Shown in pieces: positions 1 through 8,942 of a DNA stretch of 64,000 bases. The position numbers were made by a program, and so were the translations under genes. This stretch comes from Mucilaginibacter sp. SMC90. Lineage in GTDB: Bacteria; Bacteroidota; Bacteroidia; Sphingobacteriales; Sphingobacteriaceae. Location of the stretch: the NCBI RefSeq assembly GCF_022811725.1, contig NZ_CP094527.1:1178001-1242000 (forward strand), given 5' to 3'. The notes under the pieces were generated by a model. The model was given only the letters and a program-made list of their open reading frames with translations. It had not been told where the DNA came from and searched no databases. Position 1 is the stretch's first letter, and the number at the start of each line of letters is the position of its first letter.

Positions 1-1
1 A

Positions 2-2011
2 AATGCCAATAAAGTGCTGGCCGAGCCTTACACCATTGTATTGCAGAAACCCGTTGCCGATAAGCTTTTTGGCAGTGAGAATGCAGTGGGGAAAATGATC
101 TCTATTGATAATTCTTTTGGTAAGCACGATTTTAAAGTTACCGGAGTGGTAGACGAAAGCGCTGGTCAGTCGCACATTAAGGTAAGTATGTTTTTAGCTA
201 TGAACAGCGGGGGGCTGGGGCAGTATGTACGGCAAAACAATACCTGGGCAGGCAACAACTTTTTGTACGCTTATGTAAAACTACGCCCGGATGCTAATGC
301 TGCTGCGCTTGAAAAAAAGTTTCCGGACTTTTTAAATAAATACGCCGCCGACCAGCTGAAAGCCATCGGCATGAAAAAGACTTTGCACCTGCAGCCGGTA
401 ACTACAATTCATACAACGCCGGGGCATGAACATGAGCTTTCCAAAACGCTTGACCCCGCCTTCCTGTACATTATGATACTGGTGGCGGTGCTGATACAGG
501 TTGTGGCTTGTATCAATTTTATGAACCTTTCAACTGCGCGTGCATCCAAACGCGCTAAAGAAGTAGGTGTACGAAAAGTAATAGGGGCCGGTCAGGGTGA
601 TCTTATTAAACAATTTCTCGGCGAATCATTTATACTGGCATTTATAGGTGTGGCTATAGCTTTGCCTTTGCTGATTTTCCTGCTCCCTTATTTAAACCAG
701 ATAACAAAAACAGATATTCATTTATCGTTTTTTAGTAATTATAAGCTTTGGATAATGCTGGTGAGTATGGTTGTGGTTACCGGCTTTGTGGCGGGTAGTT
801 ACCCGGCCTTTTACCTGTCGGCATTTAAAGCTATTAAGGTGATTAAAGGAAACTTTACCAGCCATATTTCTGCGGCGGGGATCCGAAGATCGTTGGTTGT
901 GTTTCAGTTTGTATTATCTATAGTATTGATAACAGGCATCATTGTGATATACAGCCAGCTCAACTTTGTAAAAAATAAAGACCTTGGCTTCGACCAGAAG
1001 CAAAAACTGATCTTTAATTTTTATACCGAAACCACTCAGGGCAAAATGAAAAATTTTGCAAATGATTTGAGGGAATTGGCCGAGGTTAAAATTGTAAGCA
1101 ATGCTGATAATTACCTGAGTCAGTTTGTACCTCATGATCATGGGGTGTATACTGCCGGCGGCAATATGGCTACAGCAACCGACGCGCAAAACATTATTAC
1201 CGATGAGTTTTTTGCCAAAGCCAACGGTATCAAAATAATTGCCGGCAGGGATTTCCGTATTGGCGATACCACCCGTGTGCTTATCAACGAAACTTTATGT
1301 AAACGATTGGGGATAAAACCAGAGGCTGCCCCCGGTACCAGGCTTTACACCCAGTATGCGCCAGATCCGGTAACTTTTGTTGAAGTGGCCGGTGTAATGA
1401 AGGATTTTAACTACAACTCGCTGCATACCGATGTGAAGCCATTTATGCTGGTTTATCGTAATGATCCGCGGCAGTTTAATGCAATGGTGGTTTCAACCGA
1501 TAGTAAGAATTACAAATCGCTGCTGGGCAAAATGGAAGCCCTGTGGCATAAGGATATAGCCGATGCACCTTTTGAATATTCGTTTTTAGATACCGAAGTA
1601 CAAAAGCAATATGAAACCGAGGTTACTCTGTCGCAAATTATTAATGTTTTTACGCTGATGGCCATCGTGATCTCCTGCCTTGGCTTATTTGGCTTGGCAG
1701 CTTTCAGCGCCGAGCAGCGTAGTAAAGAGATAGGGGTACGCAAAGTGCTTGGGGCCAGTGTAACCGGTATTGTACAATTGCTGTCGAAAGATTTTGTAAA
1801 GTTGGTTTTGATAGCCCTTGTAATAGCCACGCCAATAGCCTGGTGGGGCATGAACAAATGGCTGCAGGCATTTGAGTACAGGGTAGCCATAAGCTGGTGG
1901 ATGTTTGCCCTGGCCGGTATGCTGGCATTGGTAATAGCGCTACTAACAGTAAGTACGCAAGCCATCAAAGCGGCAAGGATGAACCCGGTGAAGAGTTTAA
2001 AGGCGGAGTGA
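2..2011 (+). CDS. FtsX/MacB-type ABC transporter permease, 5' end missing
   Basis: Inner-membrane permease of the FtsX/MacB class. The reading frame is open to the left edge (codons for N-A-N-K precede the GTG at 14), so the gene starts outside the window. The visible 665+ residues compare with 786 and 797 for the two following paralogues, so roughly 120 N-terminal residues are missing. Seen: a periplasmic MacB-like segment, an FtsX core with GSYPAFYLS, and a second FtsX domain near the C-terminus containing KEIGVRKVLGAS and a closing hydrophobic pair. The protein ends NPVKSLKAE, as its neighbours do. No ATP-binding subunit is visible here. In this family substrates are often lipoproteins, peptides or lipids, but nothing here fixes the substrate. 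The next gene follows on the same strand after 188 bp of repeat DNA. Confidence 0.9.
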   Translation, partial: NANKVLAEPYTIVLQKPVADKLFGSENAVGKMISIDNSFGKHDFKVTGVVDESAGQSHIKVSMFLAMNSGGLGQYVRQNNTWAGNNFLYAYVKLRPDANAAALEKKFPDFLNKYAADQLKAIGMKKTLHLQPVTTIHTTPGHEHELSKTLDPAFLYIMILVAVLIQVVACINFMNLSTARASKRAKEVGVRKVIGAGQGDLIKQFLGESFILAFIGVAIALPLLIFLLPYLNQITKTDIHLSFFSNYKLWIMLVSMVVVTGFVAGSYPAFYLSAFKAIKVIKGNFTSHISAAGIRRSLVVFQFVLSIVLITGIIVIYSQLNFVKNKDLGFDQKQKLIFNFYTETTQGKMKNFANDLRELAEVKIVSNADNYLSQFVPHDHGVYTAGGNMATATDAQNIITDEFFAKANGIKIIAGRDFRIGDTTRVLINETLCKRLGIKPEAAPGTRLYTQYAPDPVTFVEVAGVMKDFNYNSLHTDVKPFMLVYRNDPRQFNAMVVSTDSKNYKSLLGKMEALWHKDIADAPFEYSFLDTEVQKQYETEVTLSQIINVFTLMAIVISCLGLFGLAAFSAEQRSKEIGVRKVLGASVTGIVQLLSKDFVKLVLIALVIATPIAWWGMNKWLQAFEYRVAISWWMFALAGMLALVIALLTVSTQAIKAARMNPVKSLKAE

Positions 2012-2050
2012 TTTTGATTTCGGATTTCGAATATTCGATTTCGGAATTTG

Positions 2051-2145
2051 TCTGAACCGGGATTTGAAGGGTTTTTTGATTCTCAGAATTTTTAGACCTG
2101 ATAAATTCCAAAATCCGGCAAATCCATCAAATCCGGGTTCAGGCA
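2051..2145. repeat. TCTGAACC-ended palindromic element, copy 1
   Basis: The gap between the first two permease genes opens with AT-rich words around a TCGAATATTCGA palindrome (2027-2038). It then holds an element that begins TCTGAACCGGGATTTG and ends CAAATCCGGGTTCAGGCA, so its ends are inverted repeats. Similar ends recur at 7166-7259 and 63387-63516. It is followed by short AATGAACTAATGAAC-like words up to the next start codon. Function unknown. Confidence 0.65.
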
Positions 2146-2199
2146 ATTATACGATAGGCACCAATGAACTAATGAACAAGTGAACCAATGAACTAAGTC

Positions 2200-4560
2200 A
2201 TGTTAAAAAATTACATTAAAATCGCGTTCCGCAACATTGTTAAAAACAAGGTACATGCCTTTATTAACATCGCGGGTTTATCGGTAGGGATGGCGGTGGC
2301 CATGCTTATCGGTCTTTGGGTTTGGGATGAGTTGTCGTTTGATAAATACCATAGTACCTATAACAGCATGGGGCAAATTATGGTGAGCCAGCAAGGAAAT
2401 GACGATGCAATCACTTTTAGATCAACTGTGGTGCCTTTGAGTGCCGATTTACGAACCCGGTATGGTGAAGATTTTAAGCGTATTTCGCTTTTTTGGCCGG
2501 GAGAACATATTCTGGCACTTGGTGATAAAAAAATAACACAAACCGGTGGTTGGGCCGAAGGGGATATGCCCGCAATGCTGGCCTTAAAAATGGTTAAAGG
2601 CAGCTACGCCGATTTTAAAGATCCATCGTCAATGATCATATCACAATCAGTGGCTAAGTCGCTTTTTGGTGATACCGACCCTCTTAATAAAATCATTAAA
2701 GCCGATAATAAAACAAACCTGAAGGTTATAGGTGTTTACGAAGATCTGCCGCGTAATACCACCTTTTATGAAACACGGTTCCTGATGCCGTTTTTCAATA
2801 AAGACAATTGGTGGAGCACGCAAACCGCGGCATGGGATAATCACGGTTGTTCGTTGTTTGTTCAACTTGCTGATAATGCGAATTTTGATAAAGTATCGGC
2901 TAAGATAACTAACATTACCAAGGCGCATTTCAAACCTTTTAATGAAACCATCCAGGTTCATCCCATGAGTAAATGGCATCTGTATAGTGAATTTAAAAAT
3001 AGAAAACCTGTAGGCGGACTTATCGAAATGGTTTGGCTATTCGGTATTATTGGTGTATTTGTACTTTTGCTGGCCTGTATTAATTTCATGAACCTGAGCA
3101 CTGCCCGCAGTGAAAAACGCGCTAAGGAAGTAGGGATCCGGAAATCTATCGGTTCGATGCGTTCGCAGCTAATTAACCAGTTCCTTAGTGAATCGGTAGT
3201 GTTTTCCTGCCTGGCATTGGTTGTAACCTTTGCACTGGTTTTGATAACGCTTTCTCCATTTAATCACATTGCTGATAAGCAAATAGCATTACCCTGGGGT
3301 AATGTCTGGTTTTGGTTACTGGTTTTAGGTTTCACGTTGTTTACGGGCATAATAGCCGGCAGTTATCCGGCATTTTATTTATCGTCATTTGAGCCTGTTA
3401 AGGTATTAAAGGGTACTTTCAAGGTAGGCCGTTTTGCATCGATGCCACGCAAAGTACTTGTAGTTGTACAGTTTACAGTTTCCATAGCGCTAATTATAGG
3501 TACCATTGTTGTGTTCAGGCAGATACAATATGCCAAGAACCGCCCGGTGGGTTATTCACGTGCCGGATTATTAACCATTGACATGAAGACTCCCGAAATT
3601 TATGGTCACTATGAGGCTTTGCGTAATGAGCTGATCCAAACCGGGGCAGTAGAAGATATGGCTGAATCAAACAGTACAACTAACGAGATCTGGGCGCGCA
3701 ACGGTGGATTTGAATGGGAAGGGAAAGACCCAAAATTTGAACCCACTTTTGCTTCAATCGCCATAACGTATGACTACGGACATACGATAGGCTGGAAAAT
3801 TACTCAGGGGCGTGATTTTTCCAGAAGTTTTCCTACAGATACCGGAGCTTTTATAATGAATGAGTCGGCGGTGAAAATGACTGGTCTTAAAAATCCGGTG
3901 GGTAAGATCATCCGCTGGGGGAACACTCCGCATCTTGTTACCGGTGTTGTTAAAGATATGATCATGGAATCGCCTTATAATAAGCCGGTACCCTCTATAT
4001 TTATGATGATGCCGGGATGGGTTAATTTTATAACCGTAAGGGTTAAGCCAACAATGCCAATGCCGGAGGCTTTGAAAAAGATAGAACCGGTATTTAAAAA
4101 GTACAACCCCGGAAGCCCCTTTGATTTTAAATTTAATGACGATGAATACGCACATAAATTTTCTGACGAACAACGTATCGGGAACCTGGCTACCATTTTC
4201 GCGGTGTTAGCTGTATTTATATCATGCCTTGGCTTGTTTGGCCTGGCTTCCTTTGTTGCCGAGCAACGAATTAAGGAAATAGGTGTGCGCAAGGTACTTG
4301 GAGCATCGGTAGCTAACTTGTGGCGATTACTATCTACAGAATTCGTAGTGTTAGTTACCATATCGCTGTTTATCGCCATACCAACAACTTATTATTATAT
4401 GAACAACTGGCTGCAGAGGTATGAATACCGGTCGGTAATAACCTGGTGGATCTTCGCGGCATCGGGCGTGGGTGCTGTAGTCATTACTTTATTAACCGTA
4501 AGTTATCATGCTATAAAGGCGGCATTGGCTAATCCGGTTAAAAATTTGAGATCAGAATAA
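2200..4560 (+). CDS. FtsX/MacB-type ABC transporter permease
   Basis: Full-length 786-residue paralogue of the flanking permeases. It has the typical N-terminus MLKNYIKIAFRNIVKNK followed by a first membrane helix (about residues 20-42), a large MacB-type periplasmic domain, a first FtsX domain with ACINFMNLSTARSEKRAKE and GSYPAFYLSSF, a second periplasmic domain, and a C-terminal FtsX domain with RIKEIGVRKVLGAS. This two-core architecture is the usual one for Bacteroidota ABC permeases that lack a fused ATPase. The partner ATPase must be encoded elsewhere. It probably handles peptides, lipids or envelope components. Identity as a permease is certain; the substrate is unknown. Confidence 0.93.
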   Translation: MLKNYIKIAFRNIVKNKVHAFINIAGLSVGMAVAMLIGLWVWDELSFDKYHSTYNSMGQIMVSQQGNDDAITFRSTVVPLSADLRTRYGEDFKRISLFWPGEHILALGDKKITQTGGWAEGDMPAMLALKMVKGSYADFKDPSSMIISQSVAKSLFGDTDPLNKIIKADNKTNLKVIGVYEDLPRNTTFYETRFLMPFFNKDNWWSTQTAAWDNHGCSLFVQLADNANFDKVSAKITNITKAHFKPFNETIQVHPMSKWHLYSEFKNRKPVGGLIEMVWLFGIIGVFVLLLACINFMNLSTARSEKRAKEVGIRKSIGSMRSQLINQFLSESVVFSCLALVVTFALVLITLSPFNHIADKQIALPWGNVWFWLLVLGFTLFTGIIAGSYPAFYLSSFEPVKVLKGTFKVGRFASMPRKVLVVVQFTVSIALIIGTIVVFRQIQYAKNRPVGYSRAGLLTIDMKTPEIYGHYEALRNELIQTGAVEDMAESNSTTNEIWARNGGFEWEGKDPKFEPTFASIAITYDYGHTIGWKITQGRDFSRSFPTDTGAFIMNESAVKMTGLKNPVGKIIRWGNTPHLVTGVVKDMIMESPYNKPVPSIFMMMPGWVNFITVRVKPTMPMPEALKKIEPVFKKYNPGSPFDFKFNDDEYAHKFSDEQRIGNLATIFAVLAVFISCLGLFGLASFVAEQRIKEIGVRKVLGASVANLWRLLSTEFVVLVTISLFIAIPTTYYYMNNWLQRYEYRSVITWWIFAASGVGAVVITLLTVSYHAIKAALANPVKNLRSE

Positions 4561-4563
4561 ACT

Positions 4564-4676
4564 TGTCATTGAGTCATTCGCTCCGCGTCATTAAGCCATT
4601 TTTGTATGACGATAACCAAAACAAAATGGAGCAAAAAAATGACTTAATGACGCGCAGTAAATGACCTAATGATATA
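4564..4676. repeat. long imperfect inverted repeat between permease genes
   Basis: The left arm (4564-4603, starting TCATTGAGTCATTCGC) pairs with the right arm (4634-4676), whose reverse complement starts TCATTAGGTCATTTAC. By eye the arms are about 80 percent complementary and built from repeated TCATT words. It fills nearly the whole gap and ends just before the next ATG, so it may fold in the transcript and affect expression of the third permease. No T-run marks it as a terminator. Confidence 0.55.
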
Positions 4677-4681
4677 ATATC

Positions 4682-7075
4682 ATGTTTAAAAACTATTTAA
4701 CCGTTGCGTGGCGTAACCTTGTTAAGAACAAGGCGCATACGCTTATTAATATTACCGGCCTTTCGGTAGGGATGGCGGTGGCTATGCTCATTGGGCTTTG
4801 GATCTGGGATGAGCTGTCGTACAATAAAAACTTTGATAACTATGACCGGATAGTTCAGGTTTGGCAAAACCAAACTTTTAATGGTGTAACCAGCTCACAA
4901 ACGGCCATGCCTATTCCCTTGGGCTATAAGTTGCGGAATGAGTATAAGCATGATTTTAAATATGTAGTGCTTTCTACCTGGACGGACGGACATATTATGG
5001 CCTATGGCGATAAAAAGCTTACTAAAAGTGGTAACTATATGCAGGCCGAAGCCCCCGATTTATTTACCTTGAAAATGCTGAAAGGGACGCGTTCGGGCTT
5101 GAAGGATCCGTCGTCTATTTTGCTTTCGGCTTCGCTGGCCACGGCATTGTTTGGAGATGCCGACCCAATGTTTAAGACCATTAAAATTGACAATGTATGG
5201 AATGTTAAAGTAACCGGCGTTTATGAAGACATGCCACATAATTCCGACTTTCGAGACCTGGGTTTCATTGCCCCCTGGGATTTATATATTACCACTGCGC
5301 CATGGTTAAAAAACGCAAGTACACGCTGGGGCAATAATTCATGGCAGATCTTTGCGCAGTTAAAGCCCGGAGTTGATATAAATAAAGTATCTGCTGAAAT
5401 AAGGGATATTAAGTTGACCAGTATTAAAGCTCAGGGCGACGCCTATGGCGCACTGTCGAAACCGCTTGTATTTCTGCATCCATTAAGCAAATGGCACCTG
5501 TACTCTAATTTTAAAGACGGTATTAACGTTGGGGGCGACATCCGGTTTGTGTGGATGTTTGGCATTATTGGTGTGTTTGTATTGATGCTGGCCTGTATCA
5601 ATTTTATGAACCTGAGTACAGCCCGGAGCGAAAAACGCGCAAAGGAAGTAGGGATCCGTAAAACTGTAGGCTCATTAAGAAGCCAGCTGATCAGCCAGTT
5701 CTTCATCGAGTCGGTAATATTGGCTTTGTTCGCTTTTCTTATTTCAGTTTTGCTTGCGCAGCTTACCTTGCCGTGGTTCAATGGCGTGGCCGATAAAACA
5801 ATGCAGATTCTTTGGGGCAGTGTGATTTTCTGGATACTGGGTTTAAGTTTCAGTATTATCACCGGCCTTATAGCAGGGAGCTACCCGGCATTTTACCTTT
5901 CATCGTTTCAGCCGGTTAAGGTTTTGAAAGGGACGTTCAAGGCCGGTCGTTATGCTGCAATACCACGTAAAGTATTGGTAGTGCTTCAATTTGCTGTATC
6001 GGTTACGCTGATTATAGGGACTATCATTGTTTTCAGGCAAGTGCAGTACACCAAAAACAGGCCTATCGGCTATGACCGTACTGGTTTGGTACAGATAGAT
6101 ATGCGCACTGATGAAATCCATAAACATTTTGAATCCGTACGGAATGATCTTCTTAAATCAGGCGCTATCATTGAAGTAGCCGAATCGGGCAGTCCGCTTA
6201 CTGCAGTATACGCTAATAACAGCGGCTTAAACTGGCGCGGAAAACCTGCCGGCCTGTTGGATGATTTCGGCACGATAACCGTAAGCCCCGAATTTGGTAA
6301 GGTGGCCCAGTGGAAAATAATTGAAGGCCGTGATTTTGAGCGCAACAAAGTAGGTGATTCACTGAGCATGATTGTAAATGAAACTGCCGCCCGTTTCATG
6401 AATTTTAAACACGCCGTAGGCGAAACGATAGACTGGGGCAAAAAATTTAAGATCATTGGTGTAGTGCAGGATATGGTGATGTCATCACCGTACGAACCGG
6501 TTAAGGCGTCGATATTTTTGTTTGATAGGGATCCTGGCGGCATTGTTGATATTCGTTTAAACCCGAAAGTCAGCGCACATGATGCTATAGCTAAAATAGA
6601 ATCTGTTTATAAGCAATATGCTCCGGGCAGTCCATTCGAATATAAATTTACTGACGATGAGTATGCGCGTAAATTCAGCAACGAAGAAAGGATTGGCAAA
6701 CTGGCAGGATTCTTTACCTTACTGGCAATTTTTATCAGTTGCATGGGCTTATTTGGTATGGCTTCGTTTATGGCAGAACAGCGGACAAAAGAAATAGGCG
6801 TGCGCAAAGTATTAGGTGCATCAATATTCAGCCTGTGGCGTCTAATGTCGAAGGAGTTTGTGATCCTTGTTGCTATATCTTTATTATTTGCTATTCCTAC
6901 CGCTTACTATTTTATGCAGGGCTGGCTGCAGGATTATAAGTACCAGGCAGAATTGTCATGGTGGATATTTGGCCTCACCGCAGTAGGAGCTATTGCTATA
7001 ACATTGCTAACGGTAAGTTATCAAAGTATAAAAGCCGCATCTATGAACCCGGTAAAGAGTTTGAAAACGGAATAG
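4682..7075 (+). CDS. FtsX/MacB-type ABC transporter permease
   Basis: Third tandem paralogue, 797 residues, starting MFKNYLTVAWRNLVKNK and ending NPVKSLKTE. It has the same domain order as the preceding gene: N-terminal helix, periplasmic domain, FtsX core (ACINFMNLSTARSEKRAKE, GSYPAFYLSSF), second periplasmic domain, and C-terminal FtsX core (RTKEIGVRKVLGAS). The very similar N-terminal helices (GLSVGMAVAMLIGLW in both) suggest recent duplication, while the periplasmic parts differ more. This pattern fits paralogues specialised for different ligands. It is followed by repeat DNA and then a strong hairpin terminator at 7272. Confidence 0.93.
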   Translation: MFKNYLTVAWRNLVKNKAHTLINITGLSVGMAVAMLIGLWIWDELSYNKNFDNYDRIVQVWQNQTFNGVTSSQTAMPIPLGYKLRNEYKHDFKYVVLSTWTDGHIMAYGDKKLTKSGNYMQAEAPDLFTLKMLKGTRSGLKDPSSILLSASLATALFGDADPMFKTIKIDNVWNVKVTGVYEDMPHNSDFRDLGFIAPWDLYITTAPWLKNASTRWGNNSWQIFAQLKPGVDINKVSAEIRDIKLTSIKAQGDAYGALSKPLVFLHPLSKWHLYSNFKDGINVGGDIRFVWMFGIIGVFVLMLACINFMNLSTARSEKRAKEVGIRKTVGSLRSQLISQFFIESVILALFAFLISVLLAQLTLPWFNGVADKTMQILWGSVIFWILGLSFSIITGLIAGSYPAFYLSSFQPVKVLKGTFKAGRYAAIPRKVLVVLQFAVSVTLIIGTIIVFRQVQYTKNRPIGYDRTGLVQIDMRTDEIHKHFESVRNDLLKSGAIIEVAESGSPLTAVYANNSGLNWRGKPAGLLDDFGTITVSPEFGKVAQWKIIEGRDFERNKVGDSLSMIVNETAARFMNFKHAVGETIDWGKKFKIIGVVQDMVMSSPYEPVKASIFLFDRDPGGIVDIRLNPKVSAHDAIAKIESVYKQYAPGSPFEYKFTDDEYARKFSNEERIGKLAGFFTLLAIFISCMGLFGMASFMAEQRTKEIGVRKVLGASIFSLWRLMSKEFVILVAISLLFAIPTAYYFMQGWLQDYKYQAELSWWIFGLTAVGAIAITLLTVSYQSIKAASMNPVKSLKTE

Positions 7076-7129
7076 AGAGATTAGTGGCTGGAGATTAGAG
7101 GTCAGATAGATTTCGGATTTTTTTGTTTG

Positions 7130-7259
7130 GATTACACAGATTGATTTTTGATTTCACCGATTTTTTCTGAACCAGGATATTTAGAAATAAGTGAGGTGAA
7201 ATAATTGAAAAGACAAGCAATTCTGTAAATCCTTTCATTCTGTAAATTCGGGTTCAGAC
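7130..7259. repeat. GATTACAC word cluster plus TCTGAACC-ended element, copy 2
   Basis: After the permease stop come GGAGATTAGAGGTCAG-like words. These are followed by GATTACACAGATT and GATTTCACCGATT (7130-7165), then an element from TCTGAACCAGG (7166) to GGGTTCAGACA (7250-7260). The two ends of the element are inverted. The same order of modules (GATTACAC words directly before TCTGAACC) recurs near 63344-63516. Confidence 0.6.
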
Positions 7260-7271
7260 AACATCAAAGAA

Positions 7272-7310
7272 AAAGAGCTGAAGGATTTTCCCTCAGCTCT
7301 TTTATGTTTT
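7272..7310. terminator. bidirectional intrinsic terminator
   Basis: A perfect 10-bp stem AAAGAGCTGA / TCAGCTCTTT (7272-7281 with 7293-7302) encloses an 11-nt loop. On the plus strand it is followed by a short T-run after the permease cluster. On the minus strand it is followed by TTTTTCTTT, which suits the convergent bacilliredoxin gene. Confidence 0.85.
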
Positions 7311-7346
7311 TAGCTTTCTGCTTTAAGCCTTCGGCTTTCCGTTTAA

Positions 7347-7760
7347 TTAGCAATATTGTTCAAATGCACCAATCAGGTTATCGGCAATCATTTGCGCCGG
7401 CCTGCCTTCAATCTGGTAACGCTCAATCATGTGCACCAGTTTGCCGTCTTTAAACAACGCCATTGCAGGTGATGATGGTGGGTAAGGCAGCATATAATTA
7501 CGTGCTGTATCTACAGCGTCCTTTTCCATACCGGCAAACACAGTTACCAGCTTATCTGGATGTTTACCGTTGGCGGCAGCAATTTTAGCAGCCGGGCGTG
7601 CATTTGCAGCAGCACAACCACATACCGAATTAACCATTACAAATACTGTACCTTCGCTTTCAATAGCGTTTTTTACAGCATCCGCATCTTTCAATTCCTC
7701 AAATCCAACCTTGGTCAGGTCTTCCCGCATTGGGGCTACTAAATATTCTGGATACATCAT
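7347..7760 (-). CDS. BrxA/BrxB-family bacilliredoxin
   Basis: Small thioredoxin-fold protein of 137 residues. It belongs to the YphP/YqiW (DUF1094) family, which in Firmicutes removes bacillithiol from oxidised proteins. The family's CGC active site is at residues 47-49 (NSVCGCAAANARPA), with the usual FAGMEKDAV and LPYPPSSPAMALF segments. The start at 7760 (MMYPEYLV) is preferred over an upstream codon because it gives the family's normal length; the upstream extension is not conserved-looking. Bacteroidota carry this family widely. Whether the thiol cofactor here is bacillithiol cannot be read from this window. The gene is convergent with the permeases and shares their terminator. Confidence 0.92.
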   Translation of the reverse strand: MMYPEYLVAPMREDLTKVGFEELKDADAVKNAIESEGTVFVMVNSVCGCAAANARPAAKIAAANGKHPDKLVTVFAGMEKDAVDTARNYMLPYPPSSPAMALFKDGKLVHMIERYQIEGRPAQMIADNLIGAFEQYC

Positions 7761-7957
7761 TTCTTTTTGCTTTACAATAAAATCAGTATCACAAAAATAA
7801 GAAATGATACTTGTTTTACGTTTATAAAAACTTAATAATAACAATTGGTTGACGATTATCGTACAACGTTATTCTATTGACAGCCTGTTTACATACATTT
7901 AATATTGTTTTATTATTGGTAATTTATAACTTGCATTCCCTAATTTATTTAAACTTG

Positions 7958-8824
7958 ATGAAGCCTAAAACATCTGATATTAGTACCGTTGTTATCATCA
8001 ACAAAAATCAACAGCATACCAAATCATTACAAATAAAAACCAAACATCTTAACAGGCTTAAACATTATGCGTGGAGTATAGCTGCCGTTGTTTTGGTACT
8101 TGGCGGGCTGGTATTTTATCTTCATCATAAAAGCGCTGCACAGGAAGCCGAAAACCTGCAGCTACAGGCGCAGATTGCTAAACTTAAAGGCTCTATGCCG
8201 GTAGCTAAGGCAGAAGTAAGTACCCAGGGTACAGCGCAATCATATATACAATCTATCGAAGTAAAGCTTAAAACAATAAACGAATATTTAAGAAGGCGGG
8301 GCCTGAAGGGTTTTGCTGTAAAAGGTACCGGTGGCAGCGGCAATAATGAGGCTGCTAAACTTCCGGATACCGAAGCCTACAGCCTGTATGATGATTATCT
8401 TAAACATTTAACAAGCACCATTGCGTTTACGCCAATGGGCTACCCGAGGATAAGCTCATTTACTTCATTTTTTGGTTACCGGAGTGATCCCTTTAATTCA
8501 GAACATGCCGAGTTTCATCCGGGTATTGATTTTCAGGGCCATCGTGGTGATGAAGTAAAATGTACTGCAAGCGGCAAAGTTGTTTTTGCAGGATGGGCAG
8601 GCGGATACGGCAATTGTATAAGGATCAAACATATTAATGATTTGGAAACCTTGTACGGCCATCTTTCAAAAATTGAAGTAAAGGTTGGCCAGCAGGTTAC
8701 GGTTGGCGATAATATAGGCAAGGTAGGCTCTACCGGCCACTCAACGGGTACACATTTGCATTACGAAGTGCGTAAAAACGGTAAACCAATTAACCCTGTA
8801 AACTTTTTAACCCTGAATAAATAA
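7958..8824 (+). CDS. M23-family (LytM-type) metallopeptidase, membrane anchored
   Basis: Predicted cell-wall endopeptidase of 288 residues. The ATG at 7958 is chosen over an upstream TTG because it gives a clean cytoplasmic tail, then one membrane helix (about residues 39-55), a short coiled region, and a C-terminal M23 domain (about 165-285). The zinc-site residues are visible: H187 and D191 in EFHPGIDFQG, and H266/H268 in THLHYEV. The domain probably acts on peptidoglycan crosslinks in the periplasm. The next gene, 118 bp downstream on the same strand, is a bactofilin. Pairing of bactofilin with M23 peptidases is established for shape control in Helicobacter and other bacteria, so a morphogenesis role is the likely inference. 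Confidence 0.92.
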   Translation: MKPKTSDISTVVIINKNQQHTKSLQIKTKHLNRLKHYAWSIAAVVLVLGGLVFYLHHKSAAQEAENLQLQAQIAKLKGSMPVAKAEVSTQGTAQSYIQSIEVKLKTINEYLRRRGLKGFAVKGTGGSGNNEAAKLPDTEAYSLYDDYLKHLTSTIAFTPMGYPRISSFTSFFGYRSDPFNSEHAEFHPGIDFQGHRGDEVKCTASGKVVFAGWAGGYGNCIRIKHINDLETLYGHLSKIEVKVGQQVTVGDNIGKVGSTGHSTGTHLHYEVRKNGKPINPVNFLTLNK

Positions 8825-8936
8825 GTTTTAAGTCTTAAGCCCAAAGTCATAAGCTCTGTGACGGGATCATTTGCGGCTCTGCAAATAAAAATATCGGCTT
8901 GCGACTTAAGGCTTACCACTTTGAACCAAATACTTT
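8825..8936. repeat. imperfect inverted repeat between peptidase and bactofilin genes
   Basis: AAGTCTTAAGCC just after the peptidase stop is answered by GGCTTGCGACTTAAGGCTTA near 8896-8916. The two can form an imperfect hairpin. It is one more of the short-word inverted repeats that fill gaps in this genome and may modulate bactofilin expression. Confidence 0.4.
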
Positions 8937-8942
8937 AAAAAC

